Shown here: positions 26,103 through 35,655 of the stretch, piece by piece
How the letters are laid out: the number at the start of each line of letters is the position of its first letter
Numbering within the stretch: position 1 is the first letter of the stretch
Source: JAHJQZ01 sp963667595
GTDB lineage: Bacteria; Pseudomonadota; Alphaproteobacteria; Rhizobiales; Devosiaceae
Direction: 5' to 3'
NCBI GenBank assembly: GCA_963667595.2
Contig: CAXXWD010000009.1
Span: 372,001-436,000 of the forward strand
DNA length: 64,000 bases
Made by a program: the position numbers and the translations under genes
The notes under the pieces: generated by a model
Database searches by the model: none
What the model saw: only the letters and a program-made list of their open reading frames with translations
What the model was told of the DNA's origin: nothing

Positions 26103-27380
26103 ATGAAACACTCGATTTATCGTCTGACGCTGGCCGCGGCTTTGGCGACAACGCTTCTGACCGCCCCGGCACTCTCGGCCGAAGTCCGTATCATGTGGTA
26201 TTCGGACGGCAACGAGGGTGAGGTCATGGCCGACCTGCTCGACCGTTTCATGGCCGAAAATCCGGACATCACCGTCGTTCTCGACAACGTGTCCTATCAG
26301 GTCGTTCAGGAACAGCTGCCGATCACGCTCGAAGCCGGCGAAGGCCCGGACATCGCCCGCGTGACCAACCTCAAGGAACTCTCTCCGCACTGGCTCGACC
26401 TGACGCCCTATGTCGCCGACCCGGATTACTGGAAGGCCAATTACGGCGCCCAGGCCGACTGGATGCGTCCCGACGGTTCCGATGCCATCACCGGGTTCAT
26501 GACCCAGCTCACCTTGACGGGTGGATATGCCAACAAGACGCTGTTCGAGCAGGCCGGGGTGGACCTGCCGGGTGCCGGTGCGACCTGGGACGATTGGGTA
26601 GACGCGTCCGCCAAGGTTGCCGAAAGCCAGGGTTTGCCGGCGGCGTTCACGCTTGATCGTTCCGGTCACCGCCTGACGGGGCCGAGCATCTCCTTCGGCG
26701 CCAACTATATCGGCGCGGACGGCATGCCGGCGCCGATCGATGACGGCGTCAAAGCCTTCATCACCAAGCTGGTCAACTGGACCAATGAGGACAAGAACCT
26801 CAAGGATGTCTGGGTCAGCGCTGCTGGCTCGACCTATCGCGCCGGTGCCGATGATTTCATCAACGCCCAGCTGCCGTTCTACTATTCCGGAAACTGGCAG
26901 ATCGCCAATTTCGCCTCCAAGATCGGCAATGCCTTCGACTGGGTGGCGACCGGAAGTCCGTGCGGCACGGTGGCCTGCACCGGCATGGCTGGCGGCGCCG
27001 GCCTGATGGCGGTCAAGTATACCGAGCAGCCCGAAGCCGTCGGCAAGGTGATGGATTATCTCGCCTCCGCCGAGATCGTGAAGGAGTTCTCGGAACGTAC
27101 GCTGTTCCTGCCGGCCAACAAGGAAGTCGTTGCCGCGGGCAACATGGACTTCGTGACCGACGATCCGCAGGTCAAGGCCGCGCTTTCGGCTTTCGTCGCC
27201 GCTTCGGCTCATCAGTCGCCCGTCGCGGACGCACTGCCGGCCTGGAAGTGGTCGAATGCCTATTATGGCGCACTCGTCACCCGCACCAGCCAGGCAATGG
27301 CCGGCGAGTTGACGCTTGATCAGGCCTTCGAGCGCATGAACGGCGATATCGCCGAACAGGTGAAGCAGGCCAATCAATGA
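26103..27380 (+). CDS. CUT1-type sugar-binding protein (pectin operon)
   Basis: A 425-residue periplasmic binding protein of the family 1 (MalE-like) class. The signal peptide is RLTLAAALATTLLTAPALSA, cleaved before EVRIMWY. ATG 26103 follows GGGAGGAGA. Its stop overlaps the first permease start by four bases (ATGA), so production of the transporter is coupled. It captures the oligosaccharide processed by GH105 and KduI, most likely a short unsaturated rhamnogalacturonide or galacturonide. A Cys pair near GSPCGTVACTG could form a disulphide in the periplasm. Confidence 0.9.
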   Translation: MKHSIYRLTLAAALATTLLTAPALSAEVRIMWYSDGNEGEVMADLLDRFMAENPDITVVLDNVSYQVVQEQLPITLEAGEGPDIARVTNLKELSPHWLDLTPYVADPDYWKANYGAQADWMRPDGSDAITGFMTQLTLTGGYANKTLFEQAGVDLPGAGATWDDWVDASAKVAESQGLPAAFTLDRSGHRLTGPSISFGANYIGADGMPAPIDDGVKAFITKLVNWTNEDKNLKDVWVSAAGSTYRAGADDFINAQLPFYYSGNWQIANFASKIGNAFDWVATGSPCGTVACTGMAGGAGLMAVKYTEQPEAVGKVMDYLASAEIVKEFSERTLFLPANKEVVAAGNMDFVTDDPQVKAALSAFVAASAHQSPVADALPAWKWSNAYYGALVTRTSQAMAGELTLDQAFERMNGDIAEQVKQANQ

Positions 27381-28381
27381 GCTCTGGTTTCGCAAACATG
27401 GCTGGCGCGGCATTTGCCGCGCCAGTGCGCTGGCTGGCGGCGGCATTGGATGTGCCGCTCAAGGCCTGGCAGCGGTTGACCGGGAAGGGGGGAATGATCA
27501 CCTTCTTCCTGGCGCCGAACATGCTCGTGTTCGGCATCTTCGTTCTGATCCCGCTCGTCATCAATTTTGCCTATTCGGTCACCGGCGGTACAAAGCTGTT
27601 CCTGACCGACCGGTCTTTTGTCGGGACCGATCATTTCGAGCGCTTGCTGACCTGTGACGACTATGCCAGTCCGACCTCCTGCCGCGACGATCTGTTCTGG
27701 ACCGCGGTATGGAACACGGCCCGTTTCGTCGTCATCCAGGTCACGACGATTTCCATCGTCTCCATGGGAACGGCCCTCATTCTCAATTCCAAGATCCGCG
27801 CGCGCGGTTTCTGGCGCGCCGTGTTCTTCTTTCCGGTGCTGCTGTCGCCGGTCGTGGTCGGCCTGATCTGGCGCTGGATCCTGCAACGTCAGGGCCTTTT
27901 GAATTTCATCCTGTTCGAACTCGATCTGAGCCAGGTCAACTGGCTGATGGAACGCAACTGGGCCTTCATCGCCGCCATCGGCGTCTCGGTCTGGGCGCAT
28001 ATGGGCTTTTACGCCCTCATTCTTCTTGCCGGGCTGCAGGCCATTCCGCGCGATCTTTACGAAGCGGCGGAGATGGACCGCACCAAGCCGGCGCGCGTCT
28101 TCTGGCGCATCACCCTGCCGCTCTTGTGGCCGAATCTTCTGGTCGTCATCGTTCTGGCGCTGATCCGCGCCGTGCAGATTTTCGACGAAGTCTACGTGCT
28201 GACGGGCGGCGGTCCGGGAACCTCGACCCTGTTCCTGACGCAATACATCTATGAGGTCGGCTTTGCTTCGATCCTCAGAAATCCCGGTCTGGCCTCGGCG
28301 GCTTCGCTGATGATGGGCGGCGTCCTGGTCTTCCTGACGCTTCTGCAACTGGGCCTGCAACGCTGGAGGGATCGGGCATGA
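27377..28381 (+). CDS. CUT1-type sugar ABC transporter permease 1 (MalF-like)
   Basis: A 334-residue inner membrane protein with about six transmembrane segments and the EAA loop DLYEAAEMDRTKPARVFWRI. A hydrophilic stretch between the first segment and the conserved core (TKLFLTDRSFVGTDHFERLL, then CDDYASPTSC) is longer than usual and has two Cys residues. The start at 27377 overlaps the binding-protein stop, and its own stop overlaps the second permease start at 28378. It forms the membrane heterodimer with that protein. Confidence 0.9.
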   Translation: MSSGFANMAGAAFAAPVRWLAAALDVPLKAWQRLTGKGGMITFFLAPNMLVFGIFVLIPLVINFAYSVTGGTKLFLTDRSFVGTDHFERLLTCDDYASPTSCRDDLFWTAVWNTARFVVIQVTTISIVSMGTALILNSKIRARGFWRAVFFFPVLLSPVVVGLIWRWILQRQGLLNFILFELDLSQVNWLMERNWAFIAAIGVSVWAHMGFYALILLAGLQAIPRDLYEAAEMDRTKPARVFWRITLPLLWPNLLVVIVLALIRAVQIFDEVYVLTGGGPGTSTLFLTQYIYEVGFASILRNPGLASAASLMMGGVLVFLTLLQLGLQRWRDRA

Positions 28382-29436
28382 AACTGATCAGCTTCCTTAC
28401 GCGTCGGCGTGGCTATGGCGGCTCCTGGCACTGGACCGACATCGTCACCTATCTGTGGCTCGGCGCCGGCCTCATCCTGATGTTCGGTCCGGCTATCTGG
28501 TTGGTCCTTTCCTCGTTCAAGACGCCGGCCCAGCTCGCCGAGTTTCCGCCGACCATCCTGCCCTATGTCGCCGAAACCACGTCGGTCACCATTTCGGGAG
28601 AGGCGCGCGATCTGCCGCTCTACACGGTGGCGATGCCGGACGGCGCGACCCGGACCCTGGCCGAGATCAGGCGTGTCGGGACCGTTTCGACCATGGTCGA
28701 TCCGGCCGAACCCGACACAATTATCAAGGTGCCGATCGCCGACCGCACGCCGATCCGAAAGATTGGTTTTGCCTGGGACAATTATGTCCAGCCGCTCAAG
28801 GCCTTCAATTTCGGCCAGTACTTATGGAATTCGGTCTTCGTGACGGTGATGGCAACGCTGATCACCCTCATCACCAATTCCATGGCGGCTTTCGCCCTGT
28901 CCAAATACGAGTTCCGGGGCCGCAATGCCGTGCTCTTGTTGATCATCGCCACGTTGATGATCCCGCTTTCGGTCAATCTGGTGCCGCTCTATTCGGTGAT
29001 CTCGACTCTGGGGCTACAAAACACGCTCTGGGGCGTCATCCTGCCCACGGTGGCGACGCCGACCGGCGTCTTCCTGTTGCGCCAGTACATGCTGACCATT
29101 CCCGACGAACTGCTCGAGGCGGCACGCATGGACAAGGCCAGCGAATGGCAGATCTATTATCGCATCATCCTGCCGTTGACGGCGCCGGCTCTTGCGGTTC
29201 TGTCCATTTTCTCGGTCGTTTGGCGCTGGAACGACTTCCTCTGGCCATTGATCGTTCTGAGCCGCAAGGAGCTGTTCACCCTTCAGGTCGGGCTCAACAC
29301 CTTCGCCGGCGAACTCAACGTGCAATGGCATTACATCCTGGCGATGACCGTCGCGACCATGATCCCGGTCGTGCTCGTTTTCGTCTTCCTGCAGCGATTC
29401 ATCACCACCGGAATCGCTGGAACCGGTCTGAAGTGA
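28378..29436 (+). CDS. CUT1-type sugar ABC transporter permease 2 (MalG-like) with periplasmic insert
   Basis: A 352-residue permease; most MalG-like permeases have about 280. The EAA loop LLEAARMDKASEWQIYYRI and the C-terminal segments are normal. The extra length is a hydrophilic stretch of about 75 residues after the first transmembrane segment (residues about 55-135, including TTSVTISGEARDLPLY and VSTMVDPAEPDTIIKVPIAD), predicted to lie in the periplasm. Such inserts are known in a subset of CUT1 permeases and may contact the binding protein or substrate. The gene is coupled to 27377 by an ATGA overlap. Confidence 0.88.
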   Translation: MKLISFLTRRRGYGGSWHWTDIVTYLWLGAGLILMFGPAIWLVLSSFKTPAQLAEFPPTILPYVAETTSVTISGEARDLPLYTVAMPDGATRTLAEIRRVGTVSTMVDPAEPDTIIKVPIADRTPIRKIGFAWDNYVQPLKAFNFGQYLWNSVFVTVMATLITLITNSMAAFALSKYEFRGRNAVLLLIIATLMIPLSVNLVPLYSVISTLGLQNTLWGVILPTVATPTGVFLLRQYMLTIPDELLEAARMDKASEWQIYYRIILPLTAPALAVLSIFSVVWRWNDFLWPLIVLSRKELFTLQVGLNTFAGELNVQWHYILAMTVATMIPVVLVFVFLQRFITTGIAGTGLK

Positions 29437-29443
29437 GGGCCTC

Positions 29444-30466
29444 ATGATGGACAAGATTAGACTTGAGGGTCTCTACAAGCGTTTCGGCCTGCATGAAGTG
29501 CTGACCGATATCAATCTCAGCGTGGGGGAAGGCGAACTGGCCGTCTTCGTCGGACCGTCCGGTTGCGGCAAGTCGACCCTTTTGCGGCAGATCTCCGGTC
29601 TGGACAAGCCGAGCGCCGGACGCGTCTTCATCGACGGCAAGGACGCCACGAACGTCACCGCCGCCGATCGCGGCCTGGCCATGGTCTTTCAATCCTATGC
29701 GCTTTATCCGCATATGACGGTGAAGCAGAATCTCGCCTTCGGCCTTCAGAACATGAAGATGCCGAAAGAAGAGATCGCGCGCCGTATTGCCGATGTCACC
29801 CGCATGCTGGAAATCGAACCGCTGATCGCGCGCCGGCCGGGGCAATTGTCCGGCGGCCAGCGCCAGCGCGTCGCCATCGGGCGTGCGATCGTGCGCGATC
29901 CCACCGCCTTCCTGCTCGACGAGCCGCTATCCAATCTCGATGCGGAACTGCGCGTTTCGATGCGGGCCGAACTGGCGGCACTGCATGCCAGGCTGGGCGC
30001 GACGATGATCTACGTCACCCACGACCAGATCGAGGCGATGACCCTGGCCGACCGCATCGTCGTTCTGAGGAATGGCAAGATCGAACAGGTGGCCCCGCCG
30101 CTCGAACTGTTTGACCATCCGGTCAACCGGTTCGTTGCCGGGTTCATCGGCACGCCGAAGATGAATTTCCTCACGATCGAGGATGCCAAACCGCTTCTCG
30201 GCGCATCGACGCCGGCGGGAGCGGTCACGGTCGGCGTCAGGGCGCAACATCTTCGCAAGGCCGAAAAGGGAATCGATCTCAAGGTGACACTGGTCGAGGC
30301 GCTCGGTACCGAGACGATCGTTCACGGCACGCTGGCCTCCGGCCAGCAGCTCCTCGCCACTGTTGTCGGCAATCTGAAGATCGCGCCCGGCGAAAACCTG
30401 ACGCTCGGCACCACGCCCGATCAGCTTCACTTCTTCGATGCCGAAGACAGGCGGGTCGAGGTCTGA
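29444..30466 (+). CDS. ABC transporter ATPase, UgpC/MsmX type (pectin operon)
   Basis: A 340-residue ATPase that energises the transporter 26103-29436. Walker A GPSGCGKS, signature LSGGQ, Walker B LLDEP with the following LSNLDAELR, and the switch His in VTHDQ are all present, followed by a C-terminal regulatory TOBE/OB domain (about residues 240-340). It begins seven bases after the second permease. It is one of three such ATPases in the window, so each CUT1 system has its own rather than sharing one. The gene ends the operon; no clear terminator was seen in the 44 bases before the convergent glpR stop. Confidence 0.9.
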   Translation: MMDKIRLEGLYKRFGLHEVLTDINLSVGEGELAVFVGPSGCGKSTLLRQISGLDKPSAGRVFIDGKDATNVTAADRGLAMVFQSYALYPHMTVKQNLAFGLQNMKMPKEEIARRIADVTRMLEIEPLIARRPGQLSGGQRQRVAIGRAIVRDPTAFLLDEPLSNLDAELRVSMRAELAALHARLGATMIYVTHDQIEAMTLADRIVVLRNGKIEQVAPPLELFDHPVNRFVAGFIGTPKMNFLTIEDAKPLLGASTPAGAVTVGVRAQHLRKAEKGIDLKVTLVEALGTETIVHGTLASGQQLLATVVGNLKIAPGENLTLGTTPDQLHFFDAEDRRVEV

Positions 30467-30510
30467 TCCGCCAAGTCGGTTTGTCCGCCTGGAGCGTTCC
30501 GTTTGCCGCG

Positions 30511-31332
30511 CTACTCGTCGATGTCGTCCGGTTCGCCCAGAGCCAGACGTTCGGTTTCGGTCGGTATGCCGTCGGAGGCGGTTTCGATAAGCTGCACCTT
30601 TTCGCGCGCGCACAATTCCCGAAGAGCCGGCGAGGGGATCCTGTCGGTTACGAAGACGTCGACATCGCGCAAATGCCCGATCCGCGTCGAGGCACGCCGG
30701 CTGAATTTGCTGGAATCGGCGACGAGAACGATGGTGCGCGCATTGGCGATGATCGTTTTCGTCACTTCGATCTCGCGAACGTCGAAATCGAGTAAGGCTC
30801 CGTCGGCATCGATGGCCGAGACCCCGATAATGGCGAAATCGACCTTGAAGTTATGGATCAGATCGATGGCGAACGAGCCCATGATGCCCCCATCCGAGCG
30901 CCGGATCGGGCCACCCGCGAGGATGACGTCGATTCCCTCGAGCGGGTAAAGCATTGTGGCCACGTGCAGATTGTTGGTGATCAGCAACAATCCCATGTGG
31001 TGCATCAGCGCGTGGGCGACTTCTTCGGTCGTCGTGCCGATATTGAGAAAAAGCGATGAATTGCTCGGAACGAGTTCCGCCGCCGCCTGTCCGATCTCCC
31101 GTTTCTCGTTTTCCGCGATCGACCGGCGTGCCTGATAGGCCAGATTTTGAACACTCGACGCGATGACCGCTCCACCGTGGACCCGGTCGAGAAGCCGTCT
31201 TTCGCTGAGTTCTTTCAGGTCTTTTCTGATTGTCTGAGGCGATACGCCGAAATGAACTGAAAGATCCTCAACGTTTACCCGGCCCGTCTTGCGCGCGAGG
31301 TCCATTATCTCTTGCTGACGCGCCACTTGCAT
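30511..31332 (-). CDS. glpR: DeoR-family regulator, GlpR-like
   Basis: A 273-residue repressor with a DeoR helix-turn-helix (VEDLSVHFGVSPQTIRKDLK) followed by the sugar-phosphate-sensing domain with NIGTTTEEVAHAL and VADSSKFSR. The beginning MQVARQQEIMDLARKTGRVN at ATG 31332 matches GlpR; longer upstream frames are spurious. It lies 254 bases downstream of glpK on the same strand. The inducer should be glycerol 3-phosphate. No glpD or glycerol transport gene is beside it, unlike most glp loci. Confidence 0.82.
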   Translation of the reverse strand: MQVARQQEIMDLARKTGRVNVEDLSVHFGVSPQTIRKDLKELSERRLLDRVHGGAVIASSVQNLAYQARRSIAENEKREIGQAAAELVPSNSSLFLNIGTTTEEVAHALMHHMGLLLITNNLHVATMLYPLEGIDVILAGGPIRRSDGGIMGSFAIDLIHNFKVDFAIIGVSAIDADGALLDFDVREIEVTKTIIANARTIVLVADSSKFSRRASTRIGHLRDVDVFVTDRIPSPALRELCAREKVQLIETASDGIPTETERLALGEPDDIDE

Positions 31333-31586
31333 CGCTATGCATCTTTCGTTGTGTGGCAAGCATATACTGCTTTTTTGCGGTACCTGACAATATCGCCGGC
31401 TCCGGCGTCCCAGATGTTGGTCAGCCGCGGGCATATGCGCGCTTTCCGGATTTGGAATCTGCGAAGCGGTTCCCGCTTGTTTCACGGATTTCGCTTCGCT
31501 TTCGATTCCACGATTAGCATCGTGACCTTCCGGAAATGCTCCCGAATTTGCCGGTATGTTCATGGCTATCGGTCCTGTCACGGGCG

Positions 31587-33083
31587 TCAATTCGTCTGAA
31601 CAAGGGTCCGATGCACCGCATCATGCCAGCCCTCGACACGCCGCTTGCGCAGTTCGGTGTCCCATTCCGGCTCGAAACGGGTGCCCGTTTCCGCATTCGT
31701 GGCGAACGAATCCGTTTCGCTCCAGAATCCCGACTGCAATCCCGCCAGCCACGCCGCGCCAAGAGCCGTGGTTTCGAGGTCTTCCGGCCGTTCGATCGGT
31801 GCGCCGAGAACGTCGCTGAGCCGTTGCATCGTCCAGTCCGACGCCGTCATGCCGCCATCGACCCGAAGGATGGTTTCGCCCTTGTCGTTACCGCAATCCT
31901 TGTGCATCGCGTCGATGAGATCCCAGGTCTGGAAGCACACCGCCTCGAGTGCGGCGCGGGCAAGTTCGGAACGGCCGGTATTCCGGGTTAGGCCGAAGAC
32001 GGCGCCGCGTGCGTTGGCATCCCACCAGGGGGCGCCGAGCCCGACGAAGGCAGGCACCATGTAGATGTCGATATCGGTGTCCGACCCCGCTGCCAGATCG
32101 CCGACTTCGCTGGCCGTCTCGATGATCTTGAGGGCATCCCTGAGCCATTGCACCACGGCACCGGCCATGAAAATGGAGCCTTCCAGCGCATAGGTCGTCT
32201 TGCCGCTCAGCCGATAGGCGATCGTCGAGATCAGACGGTTTTCCGACTGAACGCAGCGTTCGCCGGTGTTGATGAGCACGAAACACCCGGTGCCATAGGT
32301 GGATTTCACCATGCCCGGCTTGAAGCATTTTTGCCCGATGACGGCGGCTTGCTGATCCCCGGCGACGCCGCGAATGGGGATGGCGGCGCCGAAAACCTGA
32401 GGATCGGAAACGCCGAATTCGGCAGCGCAATCAAGAACTTCTGGCAAAACCGACATGGGCACCGACAGCGCCTGGCACAGGTCCTTGTCCCAATCTCCGG
32501 TGCGGATGTTGAAAAGCAGCGTCCGGCTGGCGTTGGTCGCGTCGGTAACGTGCCGGGCGCCGCCGGTCAGACGCCAGATCAGAAAACTGTCGATCGTGCC
32601 GAAGGCGATGCGCCCATCTGAGGCGCGCGCGCGTGCGCCCGGAATGGCATCGAGCAGCCATGCGAGCTTGGTGCCCGCGAAATAGGGATCGAGCAACATG
32701 CCGGTGCGCTCGCGCACCATCGGTTCGATCCCGGTTCTGCGCAATGCCTCGCACTGGCCGGCCGTCCGCCTGTCCTGCCAGACGATGGCGCGCCCGAGCG
32801 GTTTGCCGGTCTCCCGATCCCAGATCAGCGTCGTTTCGCGCTGGTTGGTGATGCCGATCCCGGCGATGTCATGAGCCGAAAGTCCGGCCTTGTCGATGGC
32901 GCTTTTGCAGCAGGAAACGACGCTTTCCCAGATCTCTTCCGGATCGTGTTCCACCCAGCCGGGGGCGGGGAAATATTGCGTGAATTCCTGTTGGACGCTG
33001 GTGACGGGGGTCAGCCGGGAATCATAGATGATGGCGCGAGACGAAGTGGTGCCCTGGTCGATCGCCAGAATGTAATCGGGCAT
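31587..33083 (-). CDS. glpK: Glycerol kinase
   Basis: A 498-residue FGGY-family kinase that converts glycerol to glycerol 3-phosphate. The N-terminal phosphate loop LAIDQGTTSSRAI, the substrate region INQRETTLIWDRETGKPL with Arg and Glu, and the C-terminal RVDGGMTASDW are typical of GlpK, and the length is usual. ATG 33083 is preferred over an in-frame start eight codons earlier because AGGAGGAG lies just before it. It stands alone between two sugar transport loci. A perfect TTCGCATGCGAA palindrome 165 bases upstream could be the GlpR operator. Confidence 0.93.
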   Translation of the reverse strand: MPDYILAIDQGTTSSRAIIYDSRLTPVTSVQQEFTQYFPAPGWVEHDPEEIWESVVSCCKSAIDKAGLSAHDIAGIGITNQRETTLIWDRETGKPLGRAIVWQDRRTAGQCEALRRTGIEPMVRERTGMLLDPYFAGTKLAWLLDAIPGARARASDGRIAFGTIDSFLIWRLTGGARHVTDATNASRTLLFNIRTGDWDKDLCQALSVPMSVLPEVLDCAAEFGVSDPQVFGAAIPIRGVAGDQQAAVIGQKCFKPGMVKSTYGTGCFVLINTGERCVQSENRLISTIAYRLSGKTTYALEGSIFMAGAVVQWLRDALKIIETASEVGDLAAGSDTDIDIYMVPAFVGLGAPWWDANARGAVFGLTRNTGRSELARAALEAVCFQTWDLIDAMHKDCGNDKGETILRVDGGMTASDWTMQRLSDVLGAPIERPEDLETTALGAAWLAGLQSGFWSETDSFATNAETGTRFEPEWDTELRKRRVEGWHDAVHRTLVQTN

Positions 33084-33247
33084 GGTCGGTTTCTCCTCCT
33101 GGACCAAAACGATGATCGGGTGGACGCCATGCTGACTGGTGATAACGGACGGTGTGGACCGCGTCCGGCGGTTTCGATCCGGTCCGATGTTCTGCGAAGT
33201 TCAAGCTCCGGATGATGGAACAGGACGTCCTTGGCCGTTTTTGTCCG

Positions 33248-33259
33248 TTCGCATGCGAA
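33248..33259. promoter_or_regulatory. TTCGCATGCGAA palindrome upstream of glpK
   Basis: A perfect 12-bp palindrome in the 551-base gene-free stretch 33084-33634. Its TTCG/CGAA ends resemble GlpR-type operators known from enterobacteria and pseudomonads. The rest of the stretch contains only a short TGCTGC/GCAGCA hairpin (33467-33482) and nothing recognisable as a gene. Confidence 0.35.
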
Positions 33260-33634
33260 GGCAAATGCGATCCCGGTGTCAGGATATGCCGTCGAAAACA
33301 GGTGACGGGGCCGGAAACCTGAGTTCTTCTCAAGAACGGACGGGGAGTGTTGGGCTTGCAACGCCTTGCGGACAAAGCACATTTCAGCCTCCTCACGCTG
33401 AGATGTCGTGTTCGCCGCTCGCTGTTGATGTCACGATCCACTGTCATGAAATTCGGAATGACAGCTTGCTGCCGTAGCAGCACCCTCATGCTGTATTCCT
33501 TCTCCCCTCATTCGTATTTTTTCGGAAAATGACGAAAAGGGCAATATCAAGTTTCGGTTTTGCGCGTCTCCTTGTTGTGACACATGGTAACGCTGGTGTG
33601 GTCCGAAACCGTCACGCGACGGGCATGCCGCCTT

Positions 33635-34696
33635 TCACAGCGGCAATGCCTCCTGGGTGTCGGCGCAAAAGACGTGCAGCCTGTCGGGCTTGACGCACAG
33701 GGTGGCCGTCTCGCCGTTACGGATGTGCGGTCGATCCCTGAGACCTGCCACGATGCTGGTTCCGGCGACATCAAGCGTGGTCAGGACCTCGGCGCCGGTC
33801 GGTTCGACGAGGCTGACGGCGCCGGTGACCGAGGGACCGGTATCGCCGATGAACATGTCTTCCGGCCGCATGCCGAGAAGAACCGCGCGTCCCGGTTTCA
33901 GCCGGTTTGCCAGCGGGAACAGGGCGCCGTCTGCCAAGGCCACATGCGTGTCGTTGGCCACCGTCGCGGGCAGGATGTTCATGGCCGGCGAGCCGATGAA
34001 TGTGGCGACAAACAGGTTGGCGGGATGGTCGTAAAGCTCGAGCGGCGAGCCGATCTGGGAAATGTAGCCGCCGTTCATGACGATGATCTTGTCGGCCATG
34101 GTCATGGCTTCGATCTGATCGTGGGTGACGTAGACGGTCGTCGTTTCGAGCCTTTGATGCAGTGTTTTGATTTCGGCACGCATCTGCACGCGCAATTTGG
34201 CGTCGAGATTGGACAGCGGTTCATCGAACAGGAAAACCGCCGGATCGCGCACGATGGCCCGTCCCATGGCGACGCGCTGACGCTGGCCACCGGACAACTG
34301 CCCCGGATAGCGGTCGAGCAGGTCGCCGAGCCCGAGGATCCCCGCCGCTTCGGCCACCTTCCTGGCGATGACGTCCTTGGGCTGCTTGTTGAGAAAAAGC
34401 GGAAAGCCCATGTTTTTCTCGACCGTCATATGCGGATAAAGCGCATAGGACTGGAACACCATGGCGATGTTGCGTTCCTTGGACTTGAGATCGTTGACCA
34501 CCTTGTTATCGATGGCGATCTCGCCGGCGGTGATGTCTTCCAGCCCGGCCAGCATGCGCAAAAGCGTCGATTTTCCGCAGCCGGACGGCCCGACCAGCAC
34601 GGCGAACTCGCCGTTCGAAATGCCGAAGTCGAGGCTATGAATGACCCTCAGGGCACCGAAGTCCTTGACGACGGACGTGAATTTGACTTGCGCCAT
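33635..34696 (-). CDS. ABC transporter ATPase, UgpC/MsmX type (second CUT1 system)
   Basis: A 353-residue ATPase with Walker A GPSGCGKS, signature LSGGQ, FDEPLSNLDAKLR as Walker B and D-loop, VTHDQ as switch, and a C-terminal TOBE region. ATG 34696 starts MAQVKFTSVVKDFG behind GGAGA; the longer open frame that runs into the permease is not real. It is the last gene of the minus-strand transport operon 38035-33635 and is separated from the second permease by a 128-base spacer with a strong hairpin. Confidence 0.9.
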   Translation of the reverse strand: MAQVKFTSVVKDFGALRVIHSLDFGISNGEFAVLVGPSGCGKSTLLRMLAGLEDITAGEIAIDNKVVNDLKSKERNIAMVFQSYALYPHMTVEKNMGFPLFLNKQPKDVIARKVAEAAGILGLGDLLDRYPGQLSGGQRQRVAMGRAIVRDPAVFLFDEPLSNLDAKLRVQMRAEIKTLHQRLETTTVYVTHDQIEAMTMADKIIVMNGGYISQIGSPLELYDHPANLFVATFIGSPAMNILPATVANDTHVALADGALFPLANRLKPGRAVLLGMRPEDMFIGDTGPSVTGAVSLVEPTGAEVLTTLDVAGTSIVAGLRDRPHIRNGETATLCVKPDRLHVFCADTQEALPL

Positions 34697-34777
34697 GGAT
34701 AGTCTCCACTTTCGACCGGGACCGCGACCAACGCCATTCACCTCGGCGGCGCGCAAACCCATGTCCTGTTGGTGTTG

Positions 34778-34816
34778 GGCGGGGCGGTCGGACAACCCGG
34801 TCCGCGCCGCCCCGCC
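34778..34816 (-). terminator. GC-rich intercistronic hairpin before the ATPase gene
   Basis: GGCGGGGCGG (34778-34787) pairs perfectly with CCGCCCCGCC (34807-34816), with an inner CGGAC/GTCCG pair. It follows the permease stop at 34825. No T run follows on the minus strand, so partial termination or message protection is likelier than a full stop. Confidence 0.5.
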
Positions 34817-34824
34817 GAAAGGTG

Positions 34825-35655
34825 TCAGCCCTTGACCGCGCCGGCCAGAAATCCGCTCATGACGCGCCGTTGCGTCAAAAGGAAAAGCAGGATGATTGGC
34901 ACGCAGGTCAGCGTCGCCAGCGCCATGGTCGCCTGAAAGTCGATCCCGTATTCGGTGTTGAGCGACAAGAGCGCCACCGGCAGGGTGTAGTTTTCCGGGC
35001 CGGTGGAAATGATCAGCACCTGCAGCCATTGTTTCCAGTTGAGCAGGGCGGCGATCAGGCCCGCCGTCATGAAGACGGGCGCCGCGATCGGCATGATGAC
35101 ATAGCGGAAGGCCTGGAATTCGCTGGCACCGTCGACGATCGAGGCGTTGATCAATTCGCCCGGAATGGTGCGGAAAAACTGCACGAAGATGAAAAAGACC
35201 AGCGGGATGATGGCGATCGACAGGATAATGCCGGTGTAGGTGCCTAAGAGCCCCAGATAATACATGACGAAATAGAGCGGAATGACCAGCAGCATGTTGG
35301 GATACATGATCGTCAGGAAGAACGAGGCCTGAATGGTCGGAAAGAGCGGCAGCTTGGGCGCGCGATAAAGGGCATAGGCGCCGAGCGCCATGACGAGGAC
35401 GCCGACCACGGTCGCGCCGAGCGTGATCCACAGCGAGTTCATGACATAGCTCGAAAGCGGCAGGCCGCCGAGACGCAGGATCTTGGTATAGGCGGTCAGG
35501 CGCCACTCCTCCGGCCACAAGGCCAGCGGGTTGGACAACACCGCTTCCTGCGTCCGGAACGAGGAGATCACCATCCAGTAGAACGGATAGATGAAAAACA
35601 GCGAGACAAGGCTTGCCGCACCATATGCGGCCAGCTTCAAAAGGAAGCGTTTCAT
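34825..35655 (-). CDS. CUT1-type sugar ABC transporter permease 2 (MalG-like)
   Basis: A 276-residue inner membrane protein with six hydrophobic segments and the EAA-type loop INASIVDGASEFQAFRYVI. The length is normal for MalG-like permeases. Its start at 35655 overlaps the stop of the partner permease by four bases. With 35652-36590 it forms the channel for the sugar bound by the protein at 36737-38035. Confidence 0.9.
   Translation of the reverse strand: MKRFLLKLAAYGAASLVSLFFIYPFYWMVISSFRTQEAVLSNPLALWPEEWRLTAYTKILRLGGLPLSSYVMNSLWITLGATVVGVLVMALGAYALYRAPKLPLFPTIQASFFLTIMYPNMLLVIPLYFVMYYLGLLGTYTGIILSIAIIPLVFFIFVQFFRTIPGELINASIVDGASEFQAFRYVIMPIAAPVFMTAGLIAALLNWKQWLQVLIISTGPENYTLPVALLSLNTEYGIDFQATMALATLTCVPIILLFLLTQRRVMSGFLAGAVKG

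Noticed and set aside
33635..35518. A 627-residue permease-ATPase fusion read from one long frame
   Set aside because: The upstream half is an out-of-frame reading of the permease gene. The ATPase has its own ATG at 34696 with a ribosome binding site.
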